A DNA stretch of 64,000 bases. It comes from JBCBTJ01 sp039818665 (GTDB taxonomy: Bacteria; Pseudomonadota; Alphaproteobacteria; Caulobacterales; Hyphomonadaceae). The stretch is from the NCBI GenBank assembly GCA_039818665.1, contig JBCBTJ010000003.1:26425-90424 (forward strand), given 5' to 3'. Under the pieces are notes generated by a model, which was not told where the DNA came from, did no database searches, and was given only the letters and a program-made list of their open reading frames with translations. Shown in pieces: positions 1 to 7,913 of the stretch (positions are counted from its first letter, which is position 1; each line of letters opens with the position of its first letter). The position numbers and the translations under genes were made by a program.

Positions 1-1391
1 AGGCTGTAGAGGGCGATCGGGCCGAGGCAATAGACGAGCCGGAGCGCGAGCACGCCTTCATCCGCCGAGGCCGAAGCGCCCATCGCCTGATAGCCAAGCA
101 GGCCGACAATGTTGAGCGCCACGCCGGTGAAGATCGCCGCCGCGAGTTTCTCCGAAAGGCCGATGACAGCGAAATAAGCGCCCGCCCGTCGCCCGCCCGA
201 GCGCGCGCTGTCGACATCCACCACGTCCGCGAGCATCGCCAGGGGCAGGAATTGCAGCCCGCCAAACGCGAAGCCCTTCAACAGGAAGAGGCAGAAAAAC
301 GCGAAATAGTCGCCATAGCCAAGGAACAGATTGGCCGCGCTGACAAAGCTGACAAAGCCCAGCGTGCCGAGAAAGGCGCGGTGCTTGCCCACCTTCCGAC
401 CGAGCCAGAGCCAAAACGGGATCGCCGCGATCCCGGCGACGAAATAGAGGAAATAGGCCGCGCCGATGGTCGGAATGCCGATGATGTCGCGGATGAAGAA
501 CAAGGACACCGCATTGCGCAGGCTTTCGCCGGCGATCACGAAAAAGGCGATGAGCAGAACGCGGCGCATGGGGCCGTTGCGCCACATATGGCGGAAGCCC
601 TCGATGACCGGAACGCGCTCGCGGGCGGCGGGCGGCGGCTCCTTCACAGTGGTGACCACGAGGAGCGTCAGGAGCGGTACGGAGACGATAATGGTGATCG
701 CGAGCCAGTACAGGACGGGGCCTGTCAGCGCAGCGCGGTCGCTCGGCACGCGGTTCATGATGTCGCCGGAGAAGGCGCCGATCATGTCGCGCCACATGGC
801 GGCGAAAACTTGCCCCACCGCGCCGCCGTCCGCCAGGATCTCAACCACCATGGGGACGGCCGCCGCCAGGAGCAGGCCGCCCAAGACGAAGAACTCCCGC
901 ACCGCCGTGATCCGGCTCCGCGTGTGATAATCGGCCGAAAGCTCCGCGCCCCAGGCGCGGAACGGGATCTGTATCATGGTGGCCGAGGCGAAGAACGCCG
1001 TCAGCCAGAAGAGCAGATAGAGCATGCCCGCGCCGTCGGGCGGCACGAAGAGAAACCAGGCCGAAACCATGAGGCAGGGCGCGCCGAGCACCATGTACGG
1101 CTTGCGGCGGCCGAAGCGCGTCCGCCCGCGGTCCGAGATCTCGCCCATTAGCGGATCGGTGAACACGTCGGTGAAGCGCGCGAACATCAAGAGCGTGCCG
1201 ACAAGGGCGAGGCTGCCGAGGCTCGCGCCATAATGCGGCGGCAGCCAGATCGCCAGCGGATAGCCATAGATCGCGAGCGGGATCGCCAGGGAGCCGTGGA
1301 GATAGATCGCGCGCCGGGTGAGACCCTCCTGCGCGGACGCAGGCGTCTCCATCGCCGCCGCGCTCGGGGCGCTCGGATCTGCGGTCGTCAT
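1..1391 (-). CDS. GPH-family (MelB-like) sugar/cation symporter, 3' end cut by window edge
   Basis: Reading the minus strand from the ATG at 1391 gives at least 463 open codons with no stop, so the C-terminus lies beyond base 1. The product is very hydrophobic with about eleven visible membrane segments. After helix 2 it has RFTDVFTDPLMGEISDRGRT, the Asp-rich loop typical of the glycoside-pentoside-hexuronide (MFS_2) family, followed by RFGRRKPYMVLGAP. A later segment, LAMLADVVDVDS, is also typical of the family. Members cotransport sugars or related solutes with Na+ or H+ across the inner membrane; the substrate cannot be read here. A palindrome at 1475-1489 and a TTGACA-like box lie upstream. 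It may belong to the neighbouring catabolic island as an uptake system, but this is inference. Confidence 0.85.
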   Translation of the reverse strand, partial: MTTADPSAPSAAAMETPASAQEGLTRRAIYLHGSLAIPLAIYGYPLAIWLPPHYGASLGSLALVGTLLMFARFTDVFTDPLMGEISDRGRTRFGRRKPYMVLGAPCLMVSAWFLFVPPDGAGMLYLLFWLTAFFASATMIQIPFRAWGAELSADYHTRSRITAVREFFVLGGLLLAAAVPMVVEILADGGAVGQVFAAMWRDMIGAFSGDIMNRVPSDRAALTGPVLYWLAITIIVSVPLLTLLVVTTVKEPPPAARERVPVIEGFRHMWRNGPMRRVLLIAFFVIAGESLRNAVSLFFIRDIIGIPTIGAAYFLYFVAGIAAIPFWLWLGRKVGKHRAFLGTLGFVSFVSAANLFLGYGDYFAFFCLFLLKGFAFGGLQFLPLAMLADVVDVDSARSGGRRAGAYFAVIGLSEKLAAAIFTGVALNIVGLLGYQAMGASASADEGVLALRLVYCLGPIALYS

Positions 1392-1474
1392 CGCCAATCT
1401 CCTCCGCGTGCCGTTTGTCGGGTTGTCCGCCGGCGCGTCTTTGTTCGCTCATCCGACAGTCCGAGGATCAGCCT

Positions 1475-1489
1475 GTCAATTCCATTGAC
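1475..1489. promoter_or_regulatory. Palindrome upstream of the GPH transporter, possible operator
   Basis: GTCAAT-TCC-ATTGAC is a perfect 6-bp inverted repeat with a 3-bp spacer, about 85 bp upstream of the transporter start. On the minus strand one arm forms TTGACA, a consensus -35 box, with a weak TCGGAT 17 bp downstream. A repressor bound here would cover the -35. The regulator is unknown. Confidence 0.4.
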
Positions 1490-1554
1490 GCGGGCATGGC
1501 GGGTGGTGTCAGTCTAAAGCGAACCGGTCTCCAGCAGCGCGAAGCGCGCAGACC

Positions 1555-1985
1555 TTAAGCGGCGCGAAGCTGACGCCAATCGTTGAGCGCCGTATCGCGC
1601 AGGGATTTGACTCCGGTCCGGCGTTCGAAGTTCCTCCGATGGTAGAAGCAGTTGTGGACAGCGTGTGGACCGAAGCGGTATTTTTTTGGAACTTCGCATG
1701 CGCCGAAATCGCGACATGGCCCGCTCTCATCGTCGAAATGGGCGACAAGAATTCTCCGCCCGATTGCGCAAATGACGCCGGGCTTATTGGCGATTGGCGC
1801 TCGCGATCTCCCGCTTCGCCGCGCCATCTGACCGAAGCCTTTCGGCGGCTACCTCCACCGGCTGGCCATGGCGCTTCATGGCTTTCTTCAGGACTTTCAA
1901 CGCCGCCGCTCAATCTCGCCTGTTCCTCAGGAAGCAGAGGAGGTCATCCACCGATCTCGGCGGGCGTCGTCTCAGCGGTCAGTCA
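1555..1985 (-). pseudogene. Degenerate IS6-family transposase remnant
   Basis: No intact ORF is present, but conceptual minus-strand pieces in different frames line up with the C-terminal half of IS6/IS26-type DDE transposases. They run in order: LKVLKKAMKRHGQPVEV then ERLRSDGAAKREI (near 1900-1800), RNRAEN (the family's NNRAENSH region), RFRRMRSS, and finally HAVHNCFYHRRNFERR and ALNDWRQLRAA ending at the stop at 1555-1557. Stops and frameshifts separate the pieces, and the N-terminal DNA-binding part is missing. This is an old, inactive insertion next to the catabolic island. I could not identify terminal inverted repeats with confidence. Confidence 0.75.
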
Positions 1986-2000
1986 CGCTGAAAACGCTCT

Positions 2001-3143
2001 TTAGGCGCCTTCGAGGATGCAGACGGCCGACAGGCCCGGCGCGCCATAGACCTGGCTGTAGCCGATCTTCGCGCCCTCAACCTGGCGGTCGCCCGCCTCG
2101 CCGCGCAATTGGATGACGTTCTCATAGATCTGGCGCAGGCCGGACGCGCCGATCGGTTCGCCGCAGGCCAGGCACCCGCCGTCGGTGTTGATCGGCAGCG
2201 AACCGCCGAGCCGTGTCTCGCCGTCTTGGATCAGCCGCTCCTGCTCGCCGTCCGCGCAGAAGCCATTCTCAGACATATGCATGATTTCAGCGCCGGACTC
2301 GGTGTCTTGGATTTGGATGACGTCCATGTCCTCCGGACCCAGCCCCGCCATGTCATAGGCCGCAGCTGAGGCGAACTCGGTCGGCGACTGTCCGCGCTCG
2401 GTCTTCAACGAAGGTGCGAACACCTCGAAGCTGCCTTCCGGCCGGGTGCGCACGGCCGCGCCCCGGATCTTCACCGTCGCCCGGCCGAGTTCCTTGGCTT
2501 TTTTCTCGCTCGCCACGATCAGCGCCGCGCCGCCTTCCGCCGGCGAGCAGAACATGAATTTGCGCAAGGGGTCGCTGAGCAGTTGCGAAGACATGATCGT
2601 CTCGAAATCCACCGGCTGGCGGCGCCAGGCGTGAGGCGCCAGCGCGCCGTTCTCGAACGCTTTTTCCGCGACCCGCCCGAGCGCCGCCTCGGTGACGCCG
2701 AAGCGGTCCATATAGCGCCGGATCTTCATGCCAAAGAACTGCGTCGTCAGCATCATGCCGGTCTCGCCATACCATTCGGGCAGGCCCGCGTCGGCGGGTT
2801 TGGCGTTGAAGGCGCCGCGCGGATGCTTGTCGAAGCCCACCACCAGGCCGACATCGAACTCGCCCGATTTGATCGCCCAATAGCCCGACAACAGCGACGA
2901 TCCGCCCGTCGCGCAGCCATTGGCAATGTTGATGAATTGCGCCCCCGTCAGACCGAGCCGCGGCAGCATCGCATCCGCCGCGCCGGCGGCGTTGGATCCG
3001 CCGAAGGCGAATTGCATATCCTCCCAGGCGAGCCCGCTATCGTCCAACGCTTCGCGCGCCGCGTGCACGCCCTGGTCCAGGCCGGAAATGTCGTGGCGTC
3101 CGAAGGGGTGGATGCCGGCGCCGATGATGTAAACGTCGCTCAT
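2001..3143 (-). CDS. Thiolase-superfamily protein (lipid-transfer/SCP-x type, non-canonical active site)
   Basis: The 380-residue protein has a thiolase fold of the lipid-transfer-protein/SCP-x branch. The nucleophilic Cys77 is present in IANGCATGG, and a second conserved Cys375 lies near the C-terminus. The usual GHP motif reads CGEPIGASG, with Glu329 where thiolases have the catalytic His, and the terminal GGG loop is missing. The enzyme may therefore cleave or form C-C bonds by a variant route, like the Ltp2-type retro-aldolases that work with DUF35 partners, rather than by standard thiolysis. It lies 16 bp downstream of the DUF35 gene and is almost certainly cotranscribed and complexed with it. 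A role in side-chain or ring-fragment shortening of acyl-CoA intermediates is inferred. Confidence 0.85.
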   Translation of the reverse strand: MSDVYIIGAGIHPFGRHDISGLDQGVHAAREALDDSGLAWEDMQFAFGGSNAAGAADAMLPRLGLTGAQFINIANGCATGGSSLLSGYWAIKSGEFDVGLVVGFDKHPRGAFNAKPADAGLPEWYGETGMMLTTQFFGMKIRRYMDRFGVTEAALGRVAEKAFENGALAPHAWRRQPVDFETIMSSQLLSDPLRKFMFCSPAEGGAALIVASEKKAKELGRATVKIRGAAVRTRPEGSFEVFAPSLKTERGQSPTEFASAAAYDMAGLGPEDMDVIQIQDTESGAEIMHMSENGFCADGEQERLIQDGETRLGGSLPINTDGGCLACGEPIGASGLRQIYENVIQLRGEAGDRQVEGAKIGYSQVYGAPGLSAVCILEGA

Positions 3144-3159
3144 GGGGTGTCTCGCTCTT

Positions 3160-3567
3160 CTAGGCGGGTTCGAAAGCGTAAGTGTGAAGCGGCGCGCCCG
3201 TCTCGTCGGTCGCGAATTGCGTCGTCGTCAGCCGCATCGGAATGCCGACTTTCAGCCGGGCGAAATCCTCGGTCTCGATCCGCGTCTCGACGATGACCTG
3301 ATCCTCAAGTTCGACATAGCCCAGCGCGAAGGGCTTGAAGCTCGCCGGATCGTTGGGGCCGATAAAGGGCGGGTTCTTGGGCGGAAAGCGCTGCACCGTA
3401 TAGGACCAGAGCGTGCCCTCGGACTTTAAGGGCACTTTGTCGAAGCGCTCGGCGTCCGCGCCCTCGGGCATCGGAAACACGATCTCGCCGGACGTCTTCG
3501 ACCGGCCGCCATAAAGGCGAAGCCCGTCGGGCGTCTCAGCCACCACATTGTCTGAAATCAGCTGCAT
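3160..3567 (-). CDS. DUF35/OB-fold acyl-CoA-associated protein, partner of the thiolase-like enzyme
   Basis: This is a small DUF35-type protein of about 135 residues with an OB-fold C-terminal half (FALGYVELEDQVIVETRIE, then a short beta-rich tail). I chose the internal ATG (MQLISDN) because a longer TTG start would lie inside the motif-rich divergent promoter. DUF35 proteins usually carry an N-terminal zinc ribbon (CxxCG ... C). Here the equivalent stretch reads SKTSGEIVFP and the protein has no cysteine, so no zinc ribbon can form. In steroid side-chain degradation (ChsH2/Ltp2), DUF35 domains bind CoA thioesters and support the thiolase-like subunit. First gene of a two-gene minus-strand unit. 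Confidence 0.75.
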   Translation of the reverse strand: MQLISDNVVAETPDGLRLYGGRSKTSGEIVFPMPEGADAERFDKVPLKSEGTLWSYTVQRFPPKNPPFIGPNDPASFKPFALGYVELEDQVIVETRIETEDFARLKVGIPMRLTTTQFATDETGAPLHTYAFEPA

Positions 3568-3609
3568 CGGCGCGACGCCTCCCTTCGCTGCGAAAGATAG
3601 CCGACCGAT

Positions 3610-3655
3610 AAAAAAAGTCACGCTTGTTGTTTTCAAGCGCAATAGACTGTTTTAC
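3610..3655. promoter_or_regulatory. Island operator, site 1 (divergent promoter DUF35 / acyl-CoA ligase)
   Basis: This AT-rich patch between divergent genes contains the inverted repeat CGCTTG (3621-3626) and CAAGCG (3634-3639). It also contains the block CAAGCGCAATAGACTG followed by TTTT, and on the other strand CAAGCGTGACT followed by a T-run. The same elements recur at the three other divergent promoters of the island (16.5, 22.0 and 26.7 kb). On the minus strand TTGAAA and TTTTAT are spaced 17 bp and overlap the motif, as a repressor site would. The bound factor is probably the TetR protein encoded at 23294. Confidence 0.55.
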
Positions 3656-3697
3656 CGGAAGAATAGAGAGTTTCCGGGAGGAAGGAGGCCGCCGACA

Positions 3698-5290
3698 ATG
3701 CCTGCCGACGGATCGCAGCCCTCGCTGACGACCCTCGCCGACGTGCTGCGGCGTCAGGCCGTCGATCGGCCTGACAAGATCGCCTTCAAATTCGAAGGCG
3801 ATACCGCCACCTTCGCCGAGCTGAACGACGGCGCGAGCCGCGCCGCGAACGGGCTCCTATCGCTCGGCCTCAAGCCGGGCGAGCGGGTCGCCTATCTCGG
3901 CAAGAACTCCCATCTCTATTTCGAGATCCTGATGGGCGTCTCGAAAGCGGGCGGGGTTATGTGCCCCGTGAATTGGCGGCTCGCAGGCCCTGAGATCGCC
4001 TACATCCTAAATGACGCGAAAGCGCGCATCCTGTTCGTAGGCCCGGAATTCACCGGCGCCGCCCGGGCTTTGCGTGGCGATCTCAACACGGTCGAACACA
4101 TCTTCTGCACCGAAGGCGCCGACGACGACATTCCGGACTATGCGGCCTGGCGAGATGGGTTCTCCGACGAAGATCCGCATGTCTCGCGCGTGTTTGAAGA
4201 CGATGCGCTGCAGCTCTACACGTCCGGCACGACCGGGCACCCCAAAGGCGCCGTCCTTCCCAATCGATCGCTGCTGGCGCTGCGCCAAGAGCGCGATCCG
4301 GACGACATCCCAGACTGGAACCGTTGGACCGCAGAGGATGTCAGCCTCGTAGCCATGCCGTGTTTCCATATCGGCGGCACCGGCTGGGGCCTCACCGGCA
4401 TATTCGAAGGCGCCACTGGCGTTGTGATGCGCGAGTTCGATCCCCTGCGTGTCCTCGATTTCATAGACGAACACCGCATATCCAAAATCTTCATGGTGCC
4501 GGCGGCGATGAAAATCGTGGTCGAACAGCCCAAAGCGCGCGAGGTCGATTTCTCCCCGCTGAAATACATGCTCTACGGCGCCTCGCCGATCCCGCTCGAT
4601 CTTCTGAAGACTTGTATGGACGTGTTCCAATGCGGCTTCGTCCAGATGTACGGCATGACGGAGACCGCCGGGACGATCGTCGCACTGCCGCCCGAAGACC
4701 ATGACCCGAATGGCAATGAGAAGATGCGCTCAGCGGGCAAAGCGCTGGACGGCGTGGAGGTCGTTATCCTTGATGAGGCGGGAAACCGCTTGTCGCCCGG
4801 CGAGGTCGGCGAGATCGCCGCGCGCACCGACGCCAATATGAAGGGCTATTGGAACCTGGACGAGGCCACCGCGAAGACCATCGACGCGGAGGGTTGGCTG
4901 CGCACGGGCGACGCCGGCTATATGGACGAAGACGGTTATGTGTACATCCACGATCGGGTCAAAGACATGATCATCTCCGGCGGCGAGAACATCTATCCGG
5001 CGGAGGTGGAGAACGCGATCTTCGGGCACGAGGCTATCGCCGACGTCGCCGTCATCGGCGTGCCGGACAAGACATGGGGCGAGGCGGTCAAAGCTTGCGT
5101 GGTGCTGAAAGACGGCGAGACCGCCACCGCCGATGACGTAATCGGTTTCGCGCGCACGCGCATCGCGGCTTATAAATGTCCGAAGTCGGTCGATTTCATC
5201 GCTGCGCTGCCGCGCAATCCATCGGGCAAGATTCTAAGGCGCGAACTGCGCGCGCCCTATTGGGACGGCAAAGAGCGGAGCGTGAACTGA
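3698..5290 (+). CDS. Acyl-CoA ligase (FadD-like AMP-binding enzyme)
   Basis: This 530-residue ANL-superfamily enzyme activates a carboxylic acid to its CoA thioester through an acyl-adenylate. The ATP-binding motif LYTSGTTGHPKGA, the YGMTETAG motif, the GEI/TGD...DRVKDMIISGGENIYP hinge region and the C-terminal catalytic lysine in PRNPSGKILRRELR are all present, so it looks fully active. The ATG at 3698 follows a strong GGGAGGAAGGAGG ribosome site, which rules out the longer upstream frame. It opens a plus-strand unit and overlaps the next gene by one base. Resemblance is to medium/long-chain and steroid-acid ligases; the substrate is unknown, presumably an acid produced by this island. Confidence 0.9.
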   Translation: MPADGSQPSLTTLADVLRRQAVDRPDKIAFKFEGDTATFAELNDGASRAANGLLSLGLKPGERVAYLGKNSHLYFEILMGVSKAGGVMCPVNWRLAGPEIAYILNDAKARILFVGPEFTGAARALRGDLNTVEHIFCTEGADDDIPDYAAWRDGFSDEDPHVSRVFEDDALQLYTSGTTGHPKGAVLPNRSLLALRQERDPDDIPDWNRWTAEDVSLVAMPCFHIGGTGWGLTGIFEGATGVVMREFDPLRVLDFIDEHRISKIFMVPAAMKIVVEQPKAREVDFSPLKYMLYGASPIPLDLLKTCMDVFQCGFVQMYGMTETAGTIVALPPEDHDPNGNEKMRSAGKALDGVEVVILDEAGNRLSPGEVGEIAARTDANMKGYWNLDEATAKTIDAEGWLRTGDAGYMDEDGYVYIHDRVKDMIISGGENIYPAEVENAIFGHEAIADVAVIGVPDKTWGEAVKACVVLKDGETATADDVIGFARTRIAAYKCPKSVDFIAALPRNPSGKILRRELRAPYWDGKERSVN

Positions 5291-5694
5291 TGGCTTTCAC
5301 CGGATCTGTGGAGGATCGCATGGCGATCCGTGAGCTGATCAACACCTATTCCGACGCCGTCGCCCGCCGCGACGCCGACGCCTGGATCGGCACGTGGACG
5401 GAGGATGCGGCCTGGGACCTGATGGGTCAGGTGGTCGAGGGGCGCGAGGCGATCCTGCAAACCTGGCTCGCCGCCATGGGCACGTTCGACTTCGTCGCCT
5501 TCCACGCCGCGCCCGGCGCGATCGAGATCAGCGGCGATATGGCCGAGGTCCGCGTCTATGTGAGCGAAGTGCTCGTCCCGACCGGCGGCGGGCTCCGGCG
5601 CGTCGAGGGCGCTTACACGGACACTTGCCGCAAAGACCGCGGCGCCTGGCGGTTCTCACGCCGCGCCTACAAAATCCTCCACGAGGACAGCTAA
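5290..5694 (+). CDS. SnoaL/NTF2-like protein
   Basis: A 134-residue NTF2-fold protein. The N-terminal helix (VEDRMAIRELINTYSDAVARRD) followed by WTEDAAWDL and the C-terminal FSRRAYKILHED are typical of SnoaL-like domains, which hold hydrophobic substrates in a cone-shaped pocket and serve as isomerases, cyclases, hydratases or hydroxylase partners. Its ATG shares one base with the stop codon of the ligase (TGATG), so translation is coupled. The catalytic function is not predictable; a role on the same acyl or cyclic intermediate as the ligase is inferred. Confidence 0.8.
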   Translation: MAFTGSVEDRMAIRELINTYSDAVARRDADAWIGTWTEDAAWDLMGQVVEGREAILQTWLAAMGTFDFVAFHAAPGAIEISGDMAEVRVYVSEVLVPTGGGLRRVEGAYTDTCRKDRGAWRFSRRAYKILHEDS

Positions 5695-5713
5695 GCGAAA
5701 GGGGCAGACGGAT

Positions 5714-6061
5714 ATGGCGAGAGTGTTGGTGGCGGGCTGGGTCGACGTGGCCCCGGAGAAACGCGCGCAGGCCTTGGAGGACGCTAAGCCCTATATCGAG
5801 GCCGCCCTGACAGAGCCGGGCTGCGAGGCCTATGACTGGACGCTCGACCCCTATGATCCGAAACGCATCCACGTCTTTGAAAGCTGGACCAGCGAAGCCG
5901 ATCTCAGCTTCCATCTGTCGGAAGAGCCCTACAAGCAAATGGCCGGACACTTGGCCGAAGTCGGCATCCTCGGCGCGGAAACGCAGAAGTATCGCAGCGA
6001 CCTCGCCGAGCCGGTCTATGATCCCGAGGGCGTGCCCCGCGGCGACTTCTTCACGGCCTAG
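5714..6061 (+). CDS. Antibiotic biosynthesis monooxygenase (ABM)-domain protein
   Basis: A 115-residue dimeric alpha/beta-barrel type protein. MARVLVAGWVDVAPEKR, then PGCEAYDWTLDPYDPKRIHVFESW and the closing HLSEEPYKQMAGHL follow the ABM/YgiN pattern. Members are cofactor-free quinol or polyketide monooxygenases, or act as small detoxifying or ligand-binding proteins. Third gene of the ligase unit. Its 3' end overlaps the convergent ThuA gene by 11 bp. No catalytic residue can be assigned safely. Confidence 0.75.
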   Translation: MARVLVAGWVDVAPEKRAQALEDAKPYIEAALTEPGCEAYDWTLDPYDPKRIHVFESWTSEADLSFHLSEEPYKQMAGHLAEVGILGAETQKYRSDLAEPVYDPEGVPRGDFFTA

Positions 6062-6893
6062 CCCGCGCCCAGGCCATCGCCTCGTCTGAAGCGGCCCAAC
6101 GGATCGCATTCTCGACGAGCCGGCTATAATTCGCGTCGTCATAGGCCGACGCGCCGTCGCCACCCTGCGCGTAGACCAGCGGCGAGCGCCCCGCCCGCTT
6201 CGCCCAGGCGACGAGGTTCGATCCCGCCGGATGCTCCCATCCCACGTTTGAGAACATGTCGCCCTTCACCGCGAGCGCGGCGGAATAGAACCCGTCGCGT
6301 TCAAAGGCGTGTCCAGAGCGAAGAAGCGGCGCGACATCCTCTTCAAACACATTGAAGAGATAAAGCTCGTCTTCCATCTCGAACTGATCGGGCAACCCGT
6401 CTAGGATCGGCGCGAGCGCCGCCTCGACAGGCTCCCGCGCGATCGTGTGGCGCACCTCATGGCGGTAGCCTGAGTCCGGCCGCTCCGCGCCGCGCAGCGG
6501 ACCCGGCCGGTACAAGAACCGCCCGCCCAGCCACTCAGCATACTGGCCCCAAGCCGGCGACCCGGCGATCGCATGGTGCAAGGCGACAACGCCGATCCCC
6601 GCCTCCAGCGCCGCCGCCAAGCCCGTCTTCAGCGCCTTCGGCGGATCCACATAGCCCGGCGCGTCGGCGTGGGTGAAATCGACGCCCGGCATGTCGTAGA
6701 GGACCAGCGCGTCATAGGGCGCGAGCCCGTCCGGGTTCATCAACTGAGCGGCGGCCGGCTGGTCGACAAAGGTCGCCGCCACGCCCGCCATCCCTTGAAA
6801 GACGGCCTCTAACGGATCACGGTCGAAGGGATGGCCGCGCACGGCGACAAGTGCGTTCAACGGCGCGTGGTAGTCGATGACGCCGGCCGTCAC
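6051..6893 (-). CDS. ThuA-like domain protein (first copy)
   Basis: The 280-residue protein has the class-I glutamine-amidotransferase-like ThuA fold. Signatures are YDALVLYDMPG, then ALEAGIGVVALHHAIAGSP, a central AWGQYAEWLGGRF segment, a DELYLFNVFE segment and the terminal NVGWEHPAGSN with VYAQGGDG. ThuA proteins often sit with oxidoreductases in sugar or ring-hydroxylation loci, but their chemistry is poorly defined. This is the last gene of a long minus-strand unit starting at 13976, only a few bases after the reductase. A paralogue lies at 20355-21155, so each of the island's two main minus-strand units ends in or contains a ThuA protein. Confidence 0.8.
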   Translation of the reverse strand: MTAGVIDYHAPLNALVAVRGHPFDRDPLEAVFQGMAGVAATFVDQPAAAQLMNPDGLAPYDALVLYDMPGVDFTHADAPGYVDPPKALKTGLAAALEAGIGVVALHHAIAGSPAWGQYAEWLGGRFLYRPGPLRGAERPDSGYRHEVRHTIAREPVEAALAPILDGLPDQFEMEDELYLFNVFEEDVAPLLRSGHAFERDGFYSAALAVKGDMFSNVGWEHPAGSNLVAWAKRAGRSPLVYAQGGDGASAYDDANYSRLVENAIRWAASDEAMAWARARP

Positions 6894-6897
6894 CGGC

Positions 6898-7896
6898 CTA
6901 GTCCATCTTCAAGAGCTGTTTGCCGAAATTCTGCCCGGAAAAGAGCCGCATCAGCGTTGTCGGAATGTTGTCGAAGCCTTCTTGGATGTCTTCCTTGAAG
7001 GTGATCTTCCCGTCCCGGATCCATTCGCGCATGCGCCGCCGGGCCTCCGGATACTCCGGAATATAATCGAGCACGATGAAGCCGCTCATGCTCGCCCGCA
7101 TGAAGATCAGATTGAAATAATTCTCCGGACCGGCCGGCATTTGGCCGCGCTCATAGCGGGAGATGCCGCCGCAAATCACGACCCGCGCATGCATGGCGAG
7201 ATTGGCGAGCGAATAGTTCAGAATGTCCCCGCCCACATTGTCGAAGAACACGTTCACCTGGCCGGGGCACAGGTCTTTCAGCCGGTCTTTGACGATCTCA
7301 TCCTTGTAGTCGATCGCCGCGTCGTAGCCGACCTCGCTTGTGAGCCAGGCGCACTTGTTCGCGCCGCCGGCGATGCCGATCGTCCGGCAGCCGGCGATCT
7401 TGGCGATCTGGCCGACCATGGACCCTGTCGCGCCGGCCGCGCCGGAGACGAGCACCGTGTCGCCCGGCTGCGGCCGGCCATGTTTCAACAGGCCGAAATA
7501 GGCCGTCATGCCCGTCGTGCCGAGCGCGCCGAGATTGGCGGTGAGCAAATCATCGTCCGGCACTTTTTGAAGCTCCGAACCCGGTAGGGTCGCATAGCGC
7601 TGCCAGCGCAGCATGCCCTGCACCTTGTCGCCCGGCTCGAATTTCGGATCGTTCGACTCCACGACTTCCCCGATGCCGGAGCCGCGCATCACCTCGCCGA
7701 TCTCCGTTGGCGCGACATAGCCGCCGATATTCTCCATCCAGCCCTTTTGGGCCGGGTCGAACCCGAGATAAAGCACTTTGACCAACACCTCGCCCGCGCT
7801 AGGGACGGCGACATCGTTCGTGACGCGCTTGAAGTCATTGTCGACCAGGCCCCGCCCCACCGGGCGGTCATTGATCAGCCATTGTTCATTCTGCAT
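6898..7896 (-). CDS. NADP-dependent medium-chain reductase (PTGR/CurA-like, zinc-free)
   Basis: A 332-residue medium-chain dehydrogenase/reductase of the leukotriene-B4-dehydrogenase/CurA/2-alkenal reductase group. It begins with the family's NEQWLINDRPVG and carries the nucleotide loop VLVSGAAGATGSMVGQ, the NVGGDILN segment, CGGISRYE and the C-terminal GQNFGKQLLKM. The cysteines and histidines that bind catalytic zinc in alcohol dehydrogenases are absent. These enzymes reduce the C=C bond of alpha,beta-unsaturated ketones or aldehydes with NADPH. In this island it would saturate an enone made by an SDR; this is inference. Confidence 0.88.
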   Translation of the reverse strand: MQNEQWLINDRPVGRGLVDNDFKRVTNDVAVPSAGEVLVKVLYLGFDPAQKGWMENIGGYVAPTEIGEVMRGSGIGEVVESNDPKFEPGDKVQGMLRWQRYATLPGSELQKVPDDDLLTANLGALGTTGMTAYFGLLKHGRPQPGDTVLVSGAAGATGSMVGQIAKIAGCRTIGIAGGANKCAWLTSEVGYDAAIDYKDEIVKDRLKDLCPGQVNVFFDNVGGDILNYSLANLAMHARVVICGGISRYERGQMPAGPENYFNLIFMRASMSGFIVLDYIPEYPEARRRMREWIRDGKITFKEDIQEGFDNIPTTLMRLFSGQNFGKQLLKMD

Positions 7897-7913
7897 ACGG
7901 ATCGTCTTCCTTG

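Noticed and set aside
252..1151. Plus-strand frame of 299 codons at the left edge
   Set aside because: Antisense to the GPH transporter read on the minus strand, which has clear helices and family motifs and runs off the window.
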